From: Tilletia caries
Taxonomy: Eukaryota; Basidiomycota; Exobasidiomycetes; Tilletiales; Tilletiaceae
DNA length: 64,000 nucleotides
Assembly: GCA_032718865.1 (NCBI GenBank)
Contig: JALUTQ010000019.1
Span: 1-64,000, forward strand
Direction of reading: 5' to 3'
Made by a program: the position numbers and the translations under genes. The notes beneath the pieces were generated by a model. It was not told where the DNA came from, made no database searches, and saw only the letters and a program-made list of their open reading frames with translations. Below, in pieces: positions 1 to 10,845 of the stretch. Positions within the stretch are counted from its first letter, which is position 1. Each line of letters starts with the position of its first letter.

Positions 1-1413
1 GAGGTTTTGGGGTGTTTTTCTCTGGACACAGCTGGTCACAGAATTCGGCGGTGTTGGTCGCGAAGCGGACACAAGTTTGGCGGAACGGTCACCGCCACTC
101 TCACTTCCACGAAACCTCATCACACCCAGTCACACTGACACCAAGGTGACTTCACAGAACTGTGAGCAGTGCTCTGTGCTGACTTCCCATCTGCTTCTTG
201 CCCGCCTCATGGCTTACTATCTCTTCTCTCCCTTGCTCACGTCTTTCCCCTCCCCTCGTCTCTTCTTCCCTCAACTCGTCTCTGTCCCTCTCTCTCTCTC
301 TTCTTGACAGCCCCTACATGCAGCAGCTTCCGTCGGATCTCTCCCCGTCATTGCATCACCTTCTCGCGCTCCCGGCCTCCAGCCCTCCTCCGCCATTTGC
401 CGCAGGTTTTCACCTCCACGCCTTCTCCACGCTGGTGCTTTGCGTTTTGCTCAGTGAGTACACTCTCACAGCTCACAGATCGGCACCCATGCTTCTATTG
501 ATCCCATCTCTCCCTCTACTGATCACATTCCAGTTTTATTCCGGCGCGGACGTCTGATAGGACCATTTGGTAATGGTAAGGCACATCAGACGCCAGAATA
601 CGACTCGAGTTGTCCGCAGTACTGAGTGCTGACATACGCTCCTTCTTTTTTCATCCTTACCTCTTCCAGACGCGCACAAATGGTCAATTCTCGGTTTTGG
701 AACCTGTGGAGGAAAGGAGAGGGGAAGTCTTGTCGGCAGAGGTGTCGCCACTGACCAGCGCGCCTTCTGCCACGGATGGGGGGACACGGTGATTCTTTTC
801 AATAGGGGAAGGTATGTCATTTTCAAAATGGAGACTTGCTTGCTGAACGGCGAAGCTGATCGATTTTCGCGCTGCTTTCAGCTGATACACACCAGCTACG
901 CCAGTCTTTCAACTTCAAATGGAGCCCTGTAGACCTTCCGTTCTACCTTCTACGCGCAGCGCAGGCCGCAGCACACGTAATTGACATCATTCATTTTGAG
1001 ACTTTAAAGCGTCCGATACTCCAAAGTCCGATATGCGCCGGGACTGGCGACTATCAGCCGAGGGGAGGGATGCGAAGGAACCGGATCGATCGATGGTACA
1101 ATGAATTCAATTGCGAAGTACGGAGTACGGAGGAACATGGTGCTGGGACAAAAATCTACTTCAAATCGTTACATCGAGAATTTGCTTTACAGTAAGTGAG
1201 TGGTGACAGGTGACAGGTGAGGGAAATGCGAGCGTGCGGTGCAGGCCGGTCAAGGGAAGGGTTGAGCCGAGAAGGGTTGAGCCGAGTCGAAGATGGTCCA
1301 CGGCTGGCACGGCAAGGAGGTTGGAGGGAGTAAAATTCTGACTTCGAGACGTGTATTAGATTCAGTACAACTCCAAATCGGCGCGGTAGATCCGTCATGC
1401 TACTCACTGCTGA
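1..1413. other. Gene-poor, CT-rich stretch
   Basis: I see no reading frame with a recognisable domain here. The plus strand has pyrimidine-rich runs ending in CAG (for example near 290-310) that look like intron 3' ends, so an unrecognised spliced transcript is possible. The stretch near 800-860 shares short words (AGGGGAA, TATGTCATTTT, CTTGCTGAAC) with the dispersed repeats at 12119 and 15636, so it may hold a decayed third copy. Confidence 0.4.
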
Positions 1414-2076
1414 TCAATGCGAGTCGAGGTTGAGGTTGAGCTTGACGGCCTCAACGAAGGTGGCGCGGGTGTCCTCCTTGGAAAGCACGTTGTCCGAAAG
1501 CGCTCGCAGACCCATTTTCCCCGACGACTTCAGCTTCGCATCCACCGCAGCTGCCACAACCTCCCTTTCTCTCCCACCGCTGACCTCTTCTACTAGAGCA
1601 ACGACCCTGCGCCAGCGGCTAAGCAACTTGCGCGCCGCAACAGTTCCTGCATCAAGGCTAACATCCTTTGCCTCTAGCCGCTCCTTAACGGGACTGAGGA
1701 GGCCATCTCCTTCGTGCCAAACCTGCACGAGCCGAACCACGGATCCCACTCGCTGTGAAAGTTGGACCAGGGACAGCTGGGGAGCGCGAGTGGCTGCGGG
1801 GACTGAGGTGCCATGGGGAGCGGGCCCAAGCAGCAAAGGTGACGAGGCAGTCGTGGCGGTGGCGGTGAGCATGCTCGATGGGTCGCGAGTCGGGTTGTCG
1901 CGTATTGCGGCGCTAATTCCGGAAGAAAAGCTGCTGCTGCTGAGCGCAAGGGGGACGTCTGCCGACTGCTCAGCCTGGATCTGTTGCTGCAGCTGCAGGA
2001 GGGCTGTGTTTCGAGAGAATGGAGCTGCTGACAACGGTGAAGATGGCGGAGCAGCCAAGAGCTGGGATGGAGACAA
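1414..2076 (-). CDS. Crypton C-terminal GCR1_C-like segment
   Basis: This frame probably encodes the C-terminal DNA-binding part of the Crypton recombinase that lies immediately upstream on the minus strand. Residues ~105-180 (a VGSVVRLVQVWHEG segment, then a basic WRRVV stretch) resemble the GCR1_C domain that many fungal Cryptons carry after the recombinase domain. An intron probably joins it to the 3228-2155 exon: there is a CTGAC-type branch site near 2105 and a CCCAG acceptor near 2066. The donor is uncertain, because the upstream exon reaches a TAA at 2155-2157 before the best GT. It could also be a separate small frame. The glutamine-rich and alanine/serine-rich N-terminal part looks like linker. 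Confidence 0.45.
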   Translation of the reverse strand: MSPSQLLAAPPSSPLSAAPFSRNTALLQLQQQIQAEQSADVPLALSSSSFSSGISAAIRDNPTRDPSSMLTATATTASSPLLLGPAPHGTSVPAATRAPQLSLVQLSQRVGSVVRLVQVWHEGDGLLSPVKERLEAKDVSLDAGTVAARKLLSRWRRVVALVEEVSGGREREVVAAAVDAKLKSSGKMGLRALSDNVLSKEDTRATFVEAVKLNLNLDSH

Positions 2077-3721
2077 TGCAGAGGAAAGGGTTGAAAGTAC
2101 GTCAGTAAGAGAGCAGGCCCAAGAATGGGATCACGTCGCTATCACCTGTTCAGCTTAAAGCAGTGCTCGAACGCTGGTTGAAAGGCCTCTTCGGGTGCTG
2201 TTGCGCTGCAACTCCGCGTTGTCGCTCTCCCCGAGTGCTGCGACCACAAGACCGAACATGTCTGTGAGGTAGGCACGCAACTCAGCACGCTCTGTGCGAG
2301 CCTCCGCTACCGCATCGTTGACCGCAGTCGAAGTCTCCTCCTGCTTCACGCGAAGCTCGGTCAAAGCATGGTCAAGCTCTGGTACCAGCTGCGTGATGGT
2401 GACTTCGATGGGGCTGACTGATTGGGAGATGGTGGTCGTGAGATCGGAGACGAACTTCTCGAACGCCCGCGTGTTGAAAGGCGCCATTGACCACAGGGGA
2501 AGGTTCGCGTACAAAGGCCTTAGACATGCCGCATCTTGGAGCAACACGATGCGCAGCCACTTCATCATGGCCAGAAAGTTGAGTGCGGCCTGGTCCGTCT
2601 CGCCACCTGTACGATGTCGCTGTCGGATTGCTGCCTCCACCTCTTCGATCCTGGGCCACAGCTGCTGCTGCAAGGAGAGTGGTGGCTCCTTCAGCGTGCG
2701 CGGCAGCCAGTAGTCACCTCCACCTGGACTAAAACCGGCCAACGCACGCACGGGCTGCAGAGCAACTCCCGTAAGGTATCGCTCCATGAGCTGATCACCG
2801 CCCGCAGTCCAGCGTCCATGTTTTCGGATGCTGTCTTCCGAGCAGCCATGCTCGAACGCCATCCTTGCTCCTCCACCGCGCATGGCATGCGTGACCTTGG
2901 AAGTTGCAATGTCGAGGTCGCTGAACGCCTTCTTGAGAATCTGAGCCTGATCTCCCCACGTTATGCCGTCGCTTCCGGCTGTGTTGTCGTCACCGTCTGT
3001 AAGAAGCATGAGATGGTACCATGATGCGCGGCTGGAGAAGTCGGGGAATGGCTCGCTTCGTACGTGCCAGCGCTCGTAGAGGTAGAGAGCCAGAGCACCG
3101 ACCGGACAGGCCTCTACGTCTCGGTGCCGCACCGCAATGCCAATCTCCTTTCGCCCTTCTGTGTTGACTTTGCTACGGGGAATGGTGACCACGAACGCAG
3201 GAGCCGATTGGGGTCGGGATTGAGGCAGCTGCATTGCGGGGAGGGAAGAGACAAGGAAGGCGAGCATCAGCGACACCGGCATCAGGAACAACAAGTCTGT
3301 CGTACGAAGCTCAAGCACACGAGTCACGACAGCAGCAATGGAGGCAGAAGGAGAGGAGCAGAAGGAGAGGAGTGTATGCGTGAGGGAGATGGACGCATGA
3401 TGGTGGTAGCATGAGCGCGCGCGAGTACGCGACTGCTGACGGCCAAGGAAGGATCGTGCGGAGAAAGGAGGCAACGAGCGCGAGGGAAAGAAGGGAGGGA
3501 AGCGATGTGGCAGTTGAAGGAGGGGGATAGAGTGAAGAATATACTCACGGTACGAGTGTAAAGTCGAGCGAGCTTGGCCTTGCGTAAGTCCTCCGATCTT
3601 CCCATAATGGCATGCTGCATGAGGAAGTCGAACCGAGCTCTCCAAGTGGCGGCATCATCGCCACCAGCAGCTGAAGGGTTGCTGCTCGCAACAGAAGGTA
3701 TCGGAGAGATGCGATTCAGGT

Positions 3722-4511
3722 TAAGGTTGTCCCCGGAGTAACGCGGAGGGCTCCGCCTCCGCACTTCCAAATTCCGCCGGAATTTTGACTTTCTGAGGCG
3801 AGCTCCGCCTCCGCAGACTAAGACAGAGCGGAAAAAAACCAGCTCCGCGTTCCGACGGAATTATACAAAAGTTGAAATCCCAGCTCCGCGCTTCGCGTTT
3901 TTTTCTGTGCGTTTTTCGTAATGCTCCTCCGTGCTCCGTGTATGCGGAGCTCGGAATTCCGCGGAATTCCGTCGGAGCGCAGTGGTGGTATAAGTTGCTC
4001 TCAGAATGACTCTAATACACTCAGAGCTATACATTCACCATCCGACATTGTTGCGGTATTGACTCTAGTGCTATTTTGAAGTTCTCAACGGATGATGATG
4101 CCTGTTTTATTCCCTGCGGGTGTCTCGAAAGTGCCTATTTTCTCGGAATTCCGCACTTTCCGCGGAAATTTTGCGGAATTCCGGCGGAGCGCACCCAAAA
4201 TGAGGTCACGTGACCCTTATTTTCAACTATCACGTGACCTCACAGCTCCGTCGGAATTCCGCGGAAATTCCGCCGGAATTTTTCACACAATTTTGACGAC
4301 TCCGCGCTCCGCACATTTGGCAAGTGGGCCCAGGATTGGGCTCCGCCTCCGCACAAATTCCGGCGGAGTCCTCCAAGCGGACTCCGTGCTTTTTTAAGAT
4401 CAAAAATTTGTCAAACGTGAGCTCCGTGCTCCGCCTCCGGCGGAGCCCTCCGTCGGAGGAGTGCGGAGTCCGCAAAACCCCAGCTCCGCGTCAACTCCGG
4501 GGACAACCTTA
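3722..4511. mobile_element. Non-autonomous hAT-type element 1, inside Crypton exon
   Basis: A 790-bp element begins TAAGGTTGTCCCCGGAGT and ends with its inverted complement. Exact 8-bp copies of ATTCAGGT flank it at 3714-3721 and 4512-4519. It has no long coding frame. The inside is packed with short permuted CGGAG/CTCCG, GGAATTCCG and GGCGGAG words in both orientations. The 8-bp target duplication, and a sister element at 19690 that carries a hAT dimerisation motif, place it in the hAT superfamily. It lies in the coding exon of the Crypton recombinase. Confidence 0.85.
4201..4242. repeat. Perfect 13-bp inverted repeat with CACGTG cores
   Basis: TGAGGTCACGTGA (4201-4213) is repeated in perfect inverse orientation at 4230-4242 with a 16-bp spacer. 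It sits near the middle of hAT-type element 1. Each arm holds a CACGTG E-box. It could be a protein-binding site or simply a foldback core. Confidence 0.8.
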
Positions 4512-6252
4512 ATTCAGGTACCACTGACTGATCTCGAGATGCTGGTCCTCCGTGTAGCCATCGTTGAGCGAATGACGCCAGGCATCCTCCCCGAGCAGCT
4601 CAGAGTGCTGGACCCGATGCCGGCGTACTGCCTTCATGAAGGCCTTGAGAAGAGCGCCGTTGCGGGGGTGGGGGAAGGTGTTGACTCCCTTCAATACTTG
4701 GGTCTCCCAAAGGTTGACGACGTCTTTGACGTGTGTGTCTAGACCTTCGTCGCTGAGCTTTGGGTTGCGGTGGAGAACGAAGCAGCTATCATCACAGATT
4801 GAATACAGTCAGACACAGACACTCGAGCACAACAGCCATACTTGTGCATGACAAGCCACGACACTATTCCGAGATGACGTACTCACTTCAAGTAGGTGAC
4901 AAGCTTTTGCTCGGACACCAGCACCTCATCGACGTTCCCCTGCGAATCCCTTCCCTCTTCGCCCCGGTCGTCGTCAACCTCCATCCCATCGCTTCCGTTT
5001 CCGCTTGCTGAGACTGAGACTGACGCTGATGAAGAAGGCACTGGCGCTGCTGATGCTGATGAAGAAGGTGCAGATGCTGCTATTGTGGTTGTGTCTGATC
5101 TGCTCTGCGAGCGAATGCGATTCAGACAGCGCCAAAATGTCTATATGATGTCGACAGGGGCCAGCGGATGAGGACAAAGGTGACTGTCTGTCAGACTGCA
5201 GAGGGGACGAGGGGTAGGATGCGCAGCTGGGGAATGGAAGAAACTCACGAGAAAGGTGCTCTTCACTTTGTCCCAGTTTGCCTTGGTGCCAGGAGCGAGT
5301 GTGCTTTGTTTGAGATGAAGCGCGAGATCAATGGTCTCGTTCACGAAGGTCTGCGCGCCTGGTCTGGTGTCGGCATCAAGTTGTATCGCCAGCACGCCCG
5401 CAATCTCTGCATCTGTGGCCAGTGCACCACTGACCCGCAACTGCTCGACGAGCTCGGGAGGCAACACACCTGGACCGGAAGCTCCAAATGTCTCTTCGTT
5501 TTCTGCGTGTGGACCCAGTCCATCCGCTCGTTCGAATCTCGGCCCCTGCGTAGTGTTGGCAGTGCTGCTAGTGTTGGCAGTGCTGCTGAGGCTACGGCTA
5601 CCGCCGGGCTCTTCGGCCAGCGAGGTCGCATCTTGTGGCTTCAAAAATATGGCGAGATTGGAGGGAGACGAGCGTGATCGCATGGATGCAAGCTCCTCAG
5701 CGAGATCTGATCCAGGAGTCGGGATATGTGCTGAGCTACATATCAAAAGGAAAGCAAGCAATCAACTCGTCAGATCAGCAACCGATCCCATTATCGCATA
5801 AGCTTCTACAGTCTTTCTCAACTCACTCAATGCCTTGGTCGTGTGTTTTCTTCCAGGTGTACAGTGTGGGAACACCAACGCCGAGTTTCTTCGCTCTGGA
5901 AGCCACGCTTCCCGCCTGCTCTTGGCCAAAGCACCAGAAAACCGCCAATCGCTTCCTGCTGTCGGTGTATATGACACCATCCCGTCTTCGCTTGACGCCT
6001 CTGCCGCCTACAGCAGGCAAAGGAGCTATGCTGCTGCTGATATTGCTGACCGCAGACGAGGGGGTAACCAGCGTTCCGGTCGAAGCGACCGACGCAGTTG
6101 CGGAAGGAGAGATGACGATCGCTGAAGCAGAGACGGTGGCTGCGGCGGGCGAAGGCAGAAGCTGCGCCGTTCCAGGAGGATTGACGTCCATAATGGCGAA
6201 AACAATTGCTGGATCGAGTGCGTTCGCTGATGATGAGAGTGAGTGACTTCAA

Positions 6253-6599
6253 GCTGTAGCGCGTCTGTCTAAAGGACTGGCTGCTGCGCGCGCGGCAACG
6301 GCTGCTTCTCGGCCGTTATATCAGAGAGAAAAGAGCCTCTCCCCCCGTCGTTTCACCCCAGCAGAATAACTGTCCTAGTTTCAAGGAAATCGAGGCCTTC
6401 TATGTGGTGACCACTGTGTCCGGTCTCGTGACCCTCACCTTATTGACTGTGACCGTTCTTTGAATAACTGATGGGGTTTATAGGGCCCAGGACGCCTTCC
6501 GGCCGTAAGGAAATTAACGTTTATTCATGCTCGTCTCTTATTGAGCTCGAAAACTGTCAGAACAGCATGGCCTGAAATTTCTACCCAACCTGCCTTGAA
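6253..6599. other. Crypton 5' flank / intergenic
   Basis: No gene is seen between the Crypton start and the left end of the Mutator-like element. It should hold the Crypton promoter. The 11-bp target site CCTGCCTTGAA of the neighbouring element is its last part (6589-6599). Confidence 0.5.
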
Positions 6600-6639
6600 A
6601 CGTCCCTAGCTCAACCTGACAAGAATCCTGGCACGTGAT
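6600..6639 (+). repeat. MULE left terminal inverted repeat
   Basis: Forty bases pairing with the inverse of 10529-10568 with five mismatches (positions 2, 4, 5, 11 and 22). Starts immediately after the left copy of the 11-bp target duplication. Confidence 0.88.
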
Positions 6640-6771
6640 GGTATTCTATATGCAACGAAACTGGTCAGACTTTAGAGAGAGTCTCGTCAGTATGGGCAGA
6701 CGGGACGACGTTGAGCAATCAGAGCAGCACCATTCCTCTTGGCTCTTGCTACAGTTCTCCATCCATCGCAG

Positions 6772-9225
6772 ATGTCCTCATCACAAGCATTCGCCACGCA
6801 GTTTTGCACTAGCTGCAACCAGTCTCATTCCATCGACAGGTTTCTCTTGAAGCGGGATGGTTCAAGACGCAAAACGTGCGACAAGAAGCTGAAAAGAGCC
6901 GCCGCCGATACCACCTGGGCCACGGTCACAGCTGCTCTCTCAAGACACAAGACGGAGGGCAATGTGGACATAGACGCTTGCCTGAAGATCTCGGAGGTCC
7001 CTGTCGAGGAAGCGCTCCTCTGCACCAACGACGTCGACGATACGAGAGCCGCAGCCAACGTTCTGGTCAAAGAGGTCTGGAGATTGTCGGGATTCCGGTT
7101 TCGTCTGCTGCGGACAAGGATTACGGATGAAGGCTTCTCCCATCACTACACATGCTGTCAGGACGTTTGTCACCTTCAGAAGTCACGGTCAAGCAATCGT
7201 CGCGTGTCATCCGCCTACGTGGCCTCGATTCCCTGCAAAAGTTCTCTGCAAATTTCCGTCAAGCCAAATGCGGACCTGGTCATAATCAACATGAATCACA
7301 TACATCATCGTCCGTATGACGATCGTGGTGTGCCGTCTGCGGTGCTGGAGTACATCGAGTCTCGATTGGACTCTACCCCCCTCCAGATTTACCAGGATCT
7401 ACGCAGTCACCCCTCACTTCGCCAAGAGGCCACGAATATTACCCAAGGACAAGTCTACTACTGGTGGCGGAATGCAAGCGCGGATCTGTGGCTGCTCGAT
7501 GACGACCCCTTTGTCTCGATCCTCTTGGCCGTTAACGACTTTGGTCCACTCGTCACTAGCGAGACTCTTCTTTGGCAGGACGAACCGTGCGGAATGCTTC
7601 TGTTGGCTCAAGAGGCGATCCAGCTGGTGCGGAGCACAACGAAAGAGATTGCTTTGGATTCAACTTACGGAACAAACCATCAAGGATACGATCTTCTAGC
7701 GGTAATGGCAGAGCTGGATGGGACTGGCGTGCCATTGGCATACTGTTTTTTGAATTCTAAGGGACTGGACGGAGATCGACCACGGACACATCTCATTTCC
7801 AAGGTTCTTCGCGCAGTAAAAGAAGCGGGCATCAATCCTCTCTTCGTTGGATGCGACAAGGAGCAAGCAGAAATCAATGCAATTGGGCAGGTGTTTCCAT
7901 CAGCAAACGTCCAGCTTTGCTACTGGCACGTCCGTCGCGCCGTCCGTCAGCATCTTTCTGACTCAAAGGCGCGGGGAAATGCCACGTATCGCCCTGAAGA
8001 CGCCGCCAGAATCATTCCCGACCTGGAGCTCTGCTGGGCTACTCCATCCGAGAAGCGACACGAGGAAATGGCCTGCACATGTCCCACCAGAACAACACTA
8101 TGGGACGGGAAGGCCAGGCTGGAATGCACCAAAGAAGACTCGGATTCAGTCATCGATCTTCTAAGCAATCACTACAATCGACACCCACTGATTCCGGCTC
8201 TCGGCGGTCTCTGTCTCAGCGCTGACCAAATATATCGGCAGGCTGCCACTGAGATGTACCAGTTTTGCAGGTCGCGGAACTGGGGCCGAGTATGGGCGTA
8301 CATGTGGGCGAGGTGGTATGAGCCGGGGCAGTGGAAGTTGTGGGCTCGATCTGCAGGTGATACGATTCCGGTGTTAAAGACGACGATGATACTCGAATCG
8401 CACTGGAGACTCGTCAAACACGACTACTTACATCGTTTTGCACGGCCAAGCATCGATCTCGTCGCGTACATCCTTCGTACCAAGGTAGTACCGCACGCGC
8501 TTGCTCGCATCAAGGCGTTGCTCTCGGGCTCGACCTGACACGCTCGACCGGCCTGGAAGAAGGCGTTCGTCAAGATATGGAAGGAGTTGGAGGAAAGAGA
8601 AGTCAGTGAAGAGGCCCGCACAACGTACAGCACAAGCGCACGCACCTGGACATGCGCCTGTCCATCGTTCTTGGGCAGCCGTTTCTTTCTCTGCAAGCAT
8701 CTGGTCAGCGCCGTAGAGCCAATGAACAAGCCTGCTCTTCACACCATGCAACGGAATCGCACCACGCCGTTCTGGACCAGTCCCTCTCTCAAACCTCTGC
8801 GCACCGATCAGGAGGTCCAGCCACAGGGACATTCGGACGAGGCGGTCGAGCATACAGACGATGAAGAGGGCGGGATCGATCTGGACGCCGAAGGCGATGC
8901 GTTGGGCGAAGGAGAAGGGCTTGGACAGAGTGAAGACGACGAGGACGGCGATCAGCTCACAAGAACAGCACAATTTACGAAGGCCAAGGACATTCTCACC
9001 GGTATGCTTCGTCTTGTGGAACGAGAGGAGCAGTATGGAGGTGATGCATTCATTGACCACGTTCTGCAGAGCAACATAAGGAATGATCAGTTACTGGGGG
9101 AGGCGAGGGCACGCGACAGGGCGATGCATTTGCCACGAACATGGACCAGAGGTCAGCATCCGGCTGTGATGTACATCAGAGGCAGCGGGGGTCTTGGTTC
9201 CGCTCCTGATGCTCGTCCGCGGTAA
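6772..9225 (+). pseudogene. MULE transposase with SWIM zinc finger, split by in-frame TGA
   Basis: DDE transposase of the Mutator family, which cuts and pastes the surrounding element. I chose the ATG at 6772 (MSSSQAFATQFCTSC); an upstream ATG at 6739 is also in frame. Near the N-terminus is a Cys-x2-Cys...Cys cluster (FCTSCNQ...RRKTCDKK), then a WRKY/FAR1-like region with HHYTC. The MULE core has the first catalytic Asp in IALDSTYGTN (about residue 300), the second in VGCDKEQAE, followed by the family's CYWHVRRAV. After an in-frame TGA at 8536-8538 the same frame continues unbroken to 9225 with a SWIM finger, CACPSF...CKHL, near 8660-8705. One codon therefore cuts the SWIM domain off the transposase. 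CGA to TGA by C-to-T change would explain it. Confidence 0.85.
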
Positions 9226-9325
9226 TAGAACACGAGATGATGTGGTTCCGTTTTCATAAGGATGATGTGAAGGACATCAAAACTGGTCAGACCTTGTACT
9301 TGTCTCAATCACTCGTCAGTCTTGA

Positions 9326-10493
9326 TCATAGATAGTTTACCTCAGAAACGTGTCCGCTGATAACCGGGATCTTGATCCTGTGAGGAAGGTATGTCGATCG
9401 GTCGATGGCAGGCAAGGAGAACGAGGTGAAGGAGAGAGTCCTGGATCGGCAATGGACGCGACGACGCGATGGCACGGCGGCGCGAGGGACCGCAGACGCG
9501 ACGGGGACACAGGGACGACGAGGAGGCGGCGCGGGAGACGGGGGTGAGCGGGGGGCGGAGGCGCGAGCGAGACAGTTGAGATACAATAGAGAGTAGTGAT
9601 GGTCAGAGCGCAGCGTCCGCTGGTGGGAAGAAAGTGTATAACTCACAATGACTGCGAGCCGGATGCAAGAGCAGAGTTTGACGTGACTGAACCGACTGTG
9701 AAGAAGAACGAAGAAGGTGTCAGCAATTGCGCAGCTTCCAAGGAAGAGAAAGGTGTAGCTAGACCAGAGACACTCACAAAGCGCACAGACTTTTGCGCGC
9801 AGAGACTGTCGGCCGAAGAGGACGAGGACTGAGGAGGGAAAAAGTATCTTGAATCAAGTTGGATAGCGATAGCAAAGAGCATAAGAGAGAGGGAGAGTCT
9901 GCTCACAAGTCACCATGTTAAAGGGAGGGAGACCCGGGGGGCGGGGTGACCGACGCGGCGGACAGCGGCGCGAGAGAACGCGATGGCGGCACGAGGGGAC
10001 CGACCAAGGAACGACGGCAGGCGCGGACGCGCGAGCGAAGGAGCGCGACGCGACGGCGGCGGAGATGCGCGAGGGTCGAGGTAGCAGGGGCCGGACGCGC
10101 AAAGGACCAGGCAGCAGGGGCCGGACGCGCAAAGGACCAGGAGCATCGGCCCAGAGCTGCAATGGCTACGTGAAATGAATAGAAAAGGGTATTGATCAGC
10201 AAACAACGACGTGCGCATGGAGACGAGACTAAGAGATGCTCACAGATGGCCAACGAGGTGCACAGCCCACAGGGAACACCGGAAGAAGAGAGCAAGCAGA
10301 GTCCCGAAGAAACTTGTAGCGCTGGAGAGAGAAAGAGTGATAGGATCAGCATTGTGTAGCTTGCAGTGATATGCGAGGCACTGAGCTCAAGCAGACGCGT
10401 AACATACCGCCGAAGGAGTGTTTGGAGAGGCGGAGTTGGCCAGTTGGGTGTGGTGGACGCGTTGGGAGCCGGAGCAGGATGTAAGACTTCCAT
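9326..10493 (-). other. Possible spliced minus-strand gene within MULE
   Basis: The right third of the MULE reads on the minus strand as short open segments bounded by good splice sites. An ATG at 10493 opens a proline-rich 28-residue exon ending at a GTATGT donor (~10408). An exon after CTCTCCAG (about 10320 to 10240) gives a hydrophobic segment, SFFGTLLALFFRC...HLVGH, that could span a membrane. A third exon after CACGTAG carries two copies of a 30-bp repeat. Further GTGAGT...CAG pairs follow near 9770, 9650 and 9430. I do not recognise the product. It may be captured host sequence, an accessory gene of the element or a non-coding transcript. Confidence 0.3.
10083..10142. repeat. Two tandem copies of a 30-bp unit
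   Basis: The unit beginning AGCAGGGGCCGGACGCGCAA occurs at 10083-10112 and again at 10113-10142 with a single change near the end. On the minus strand it reads as repeated LVLCASGPC. Confidence 0.85.
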
Positions 10494-10528
10494 GAGACCG
10501 TCGTAACGAAGTTGGCCACGGTCAAGCG

Positions 10529-10568
10529 ATCACGTGCCAGGATTCTCGTCAGGTTGAACTAGGCTCTT
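10529..10568 (-). repeat. MULE right terminal inverted repeat
   Basis: Inverse partner of 6600-6639, followed directly by the right copy of the 11-bp target duplication at 10569-10579. Confidence 0.88.
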
Positions 10569-10740
10569 CCTGCCTTGAACGAATCAAAATCTTTCAGTCG
10601 CAGCGTCGAGGTCTGCGGGATCAGGGATGATGGACCTGTATATATAGCGAGTGCACGATTCTTTACGGCCGGAGTCGCTCAAGCTTTGGAGACAGGTTTC
10701 AGACGACGCCGTGATTTCCGACGCCATAATTTTGTGTGTC

Positions 10741-10845
10741 TGAGTTGGGATCCTACGCATCATAGAATCCTAACACATCACATTCACAGGATCCTACGCA
10801 TCACAGTTCACAGGATCCTAAAGCATCACATAATTCTGGAACACA
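10741..10845. repeat. Degenerate tandem repeat, ACAGGATCCTACGCATCACA type
   Basis: Four imperfect copies of a ~25-bp unit built on GGATCCTA..CATCACA. Related wording (AATCACAGTACACCGAATCGTA) occurs near 22120, close to the right end of the Harbinger element. Confidence 0.6.

Larger units (their letters stand above)
2155..6191 (-). pseudogene. Crypton tyrosine recombinase, interrupted by hAT insertion
   Basis: Multi-exon recombinase gene of a Crypton DNA transposon, which moves by tyrosine-recombinase chemistry. The exons I can phase are 6191-5827, 5735-5249, 5140-4887, 4785-4512 plus 3713-3549, and 3228-2155; all joins use GTGAGT donors and TAG/CAG acceptors and keep frame. The N-terminal part has an HTH-like segment (SRKRLAVFWCFGQEQAG...GVPTLYTWKK). 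The middle has RFDFLMQHAIMGRSEDLRK, where the catalytic Arg is expected, then VTIPRSKVNTEGR and CPVGALALYLYERW. The end has HAMRGGGARMAFEHG, RKHGRW and a YL tyrosine segment. These match the Ndc10-like recombinases of fungal Cryptons. The fourth exon is split by a 790-bp element at 3722-4511 with an 8-bp duplication, so the present copy cannot make full-length protein unless the insert is removed. Confidence 0.75.
6600..10568 (+). mobile_element. Mutator-like element (MULE), complete ends
   Basis: A 3969-bp DNA transposon. The ends 6600-6639 and 10529-10568 are inverted repeats matching at 35 of 40 positions, with the inner part CCTGGCACGTGAT identical. Exact 11-bp copies of CCTGCCTTGAA lie directly outside at 6589-6599 and 10569-10579. 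Long target duplications of 8-11 bp and a MULE-type transposase with a SWIM finger inside are typical of the Mutator superfamily. The left two thirds hold the transposase (plus strand). The right third holds an apparently spliced minus-strand sequence. Confidence 0.9.

Noticed and set aside
1397..2158. Plus-strand frame of 253 residues
   Set aside because: Antisense shadow of the GCR1_C-like C-terminus of the Crypton on the minus strand.
3722..4511. hAT-type insertions acting as introner elements that are spliced out exactly
   Set aside because: On the coding strand the right ends (GGACAACCTTA, CATCCTTA) offer no AG acceptor at the boundary, so precise splicing is not possible in either gene.
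6485..6520. Possible left end of a GGGGTTT-type Harbinger/MITE element near GATGGGGTTTATAGGG
   Set aside because: No inverse partner and no TTA duplication at a sensible distance.
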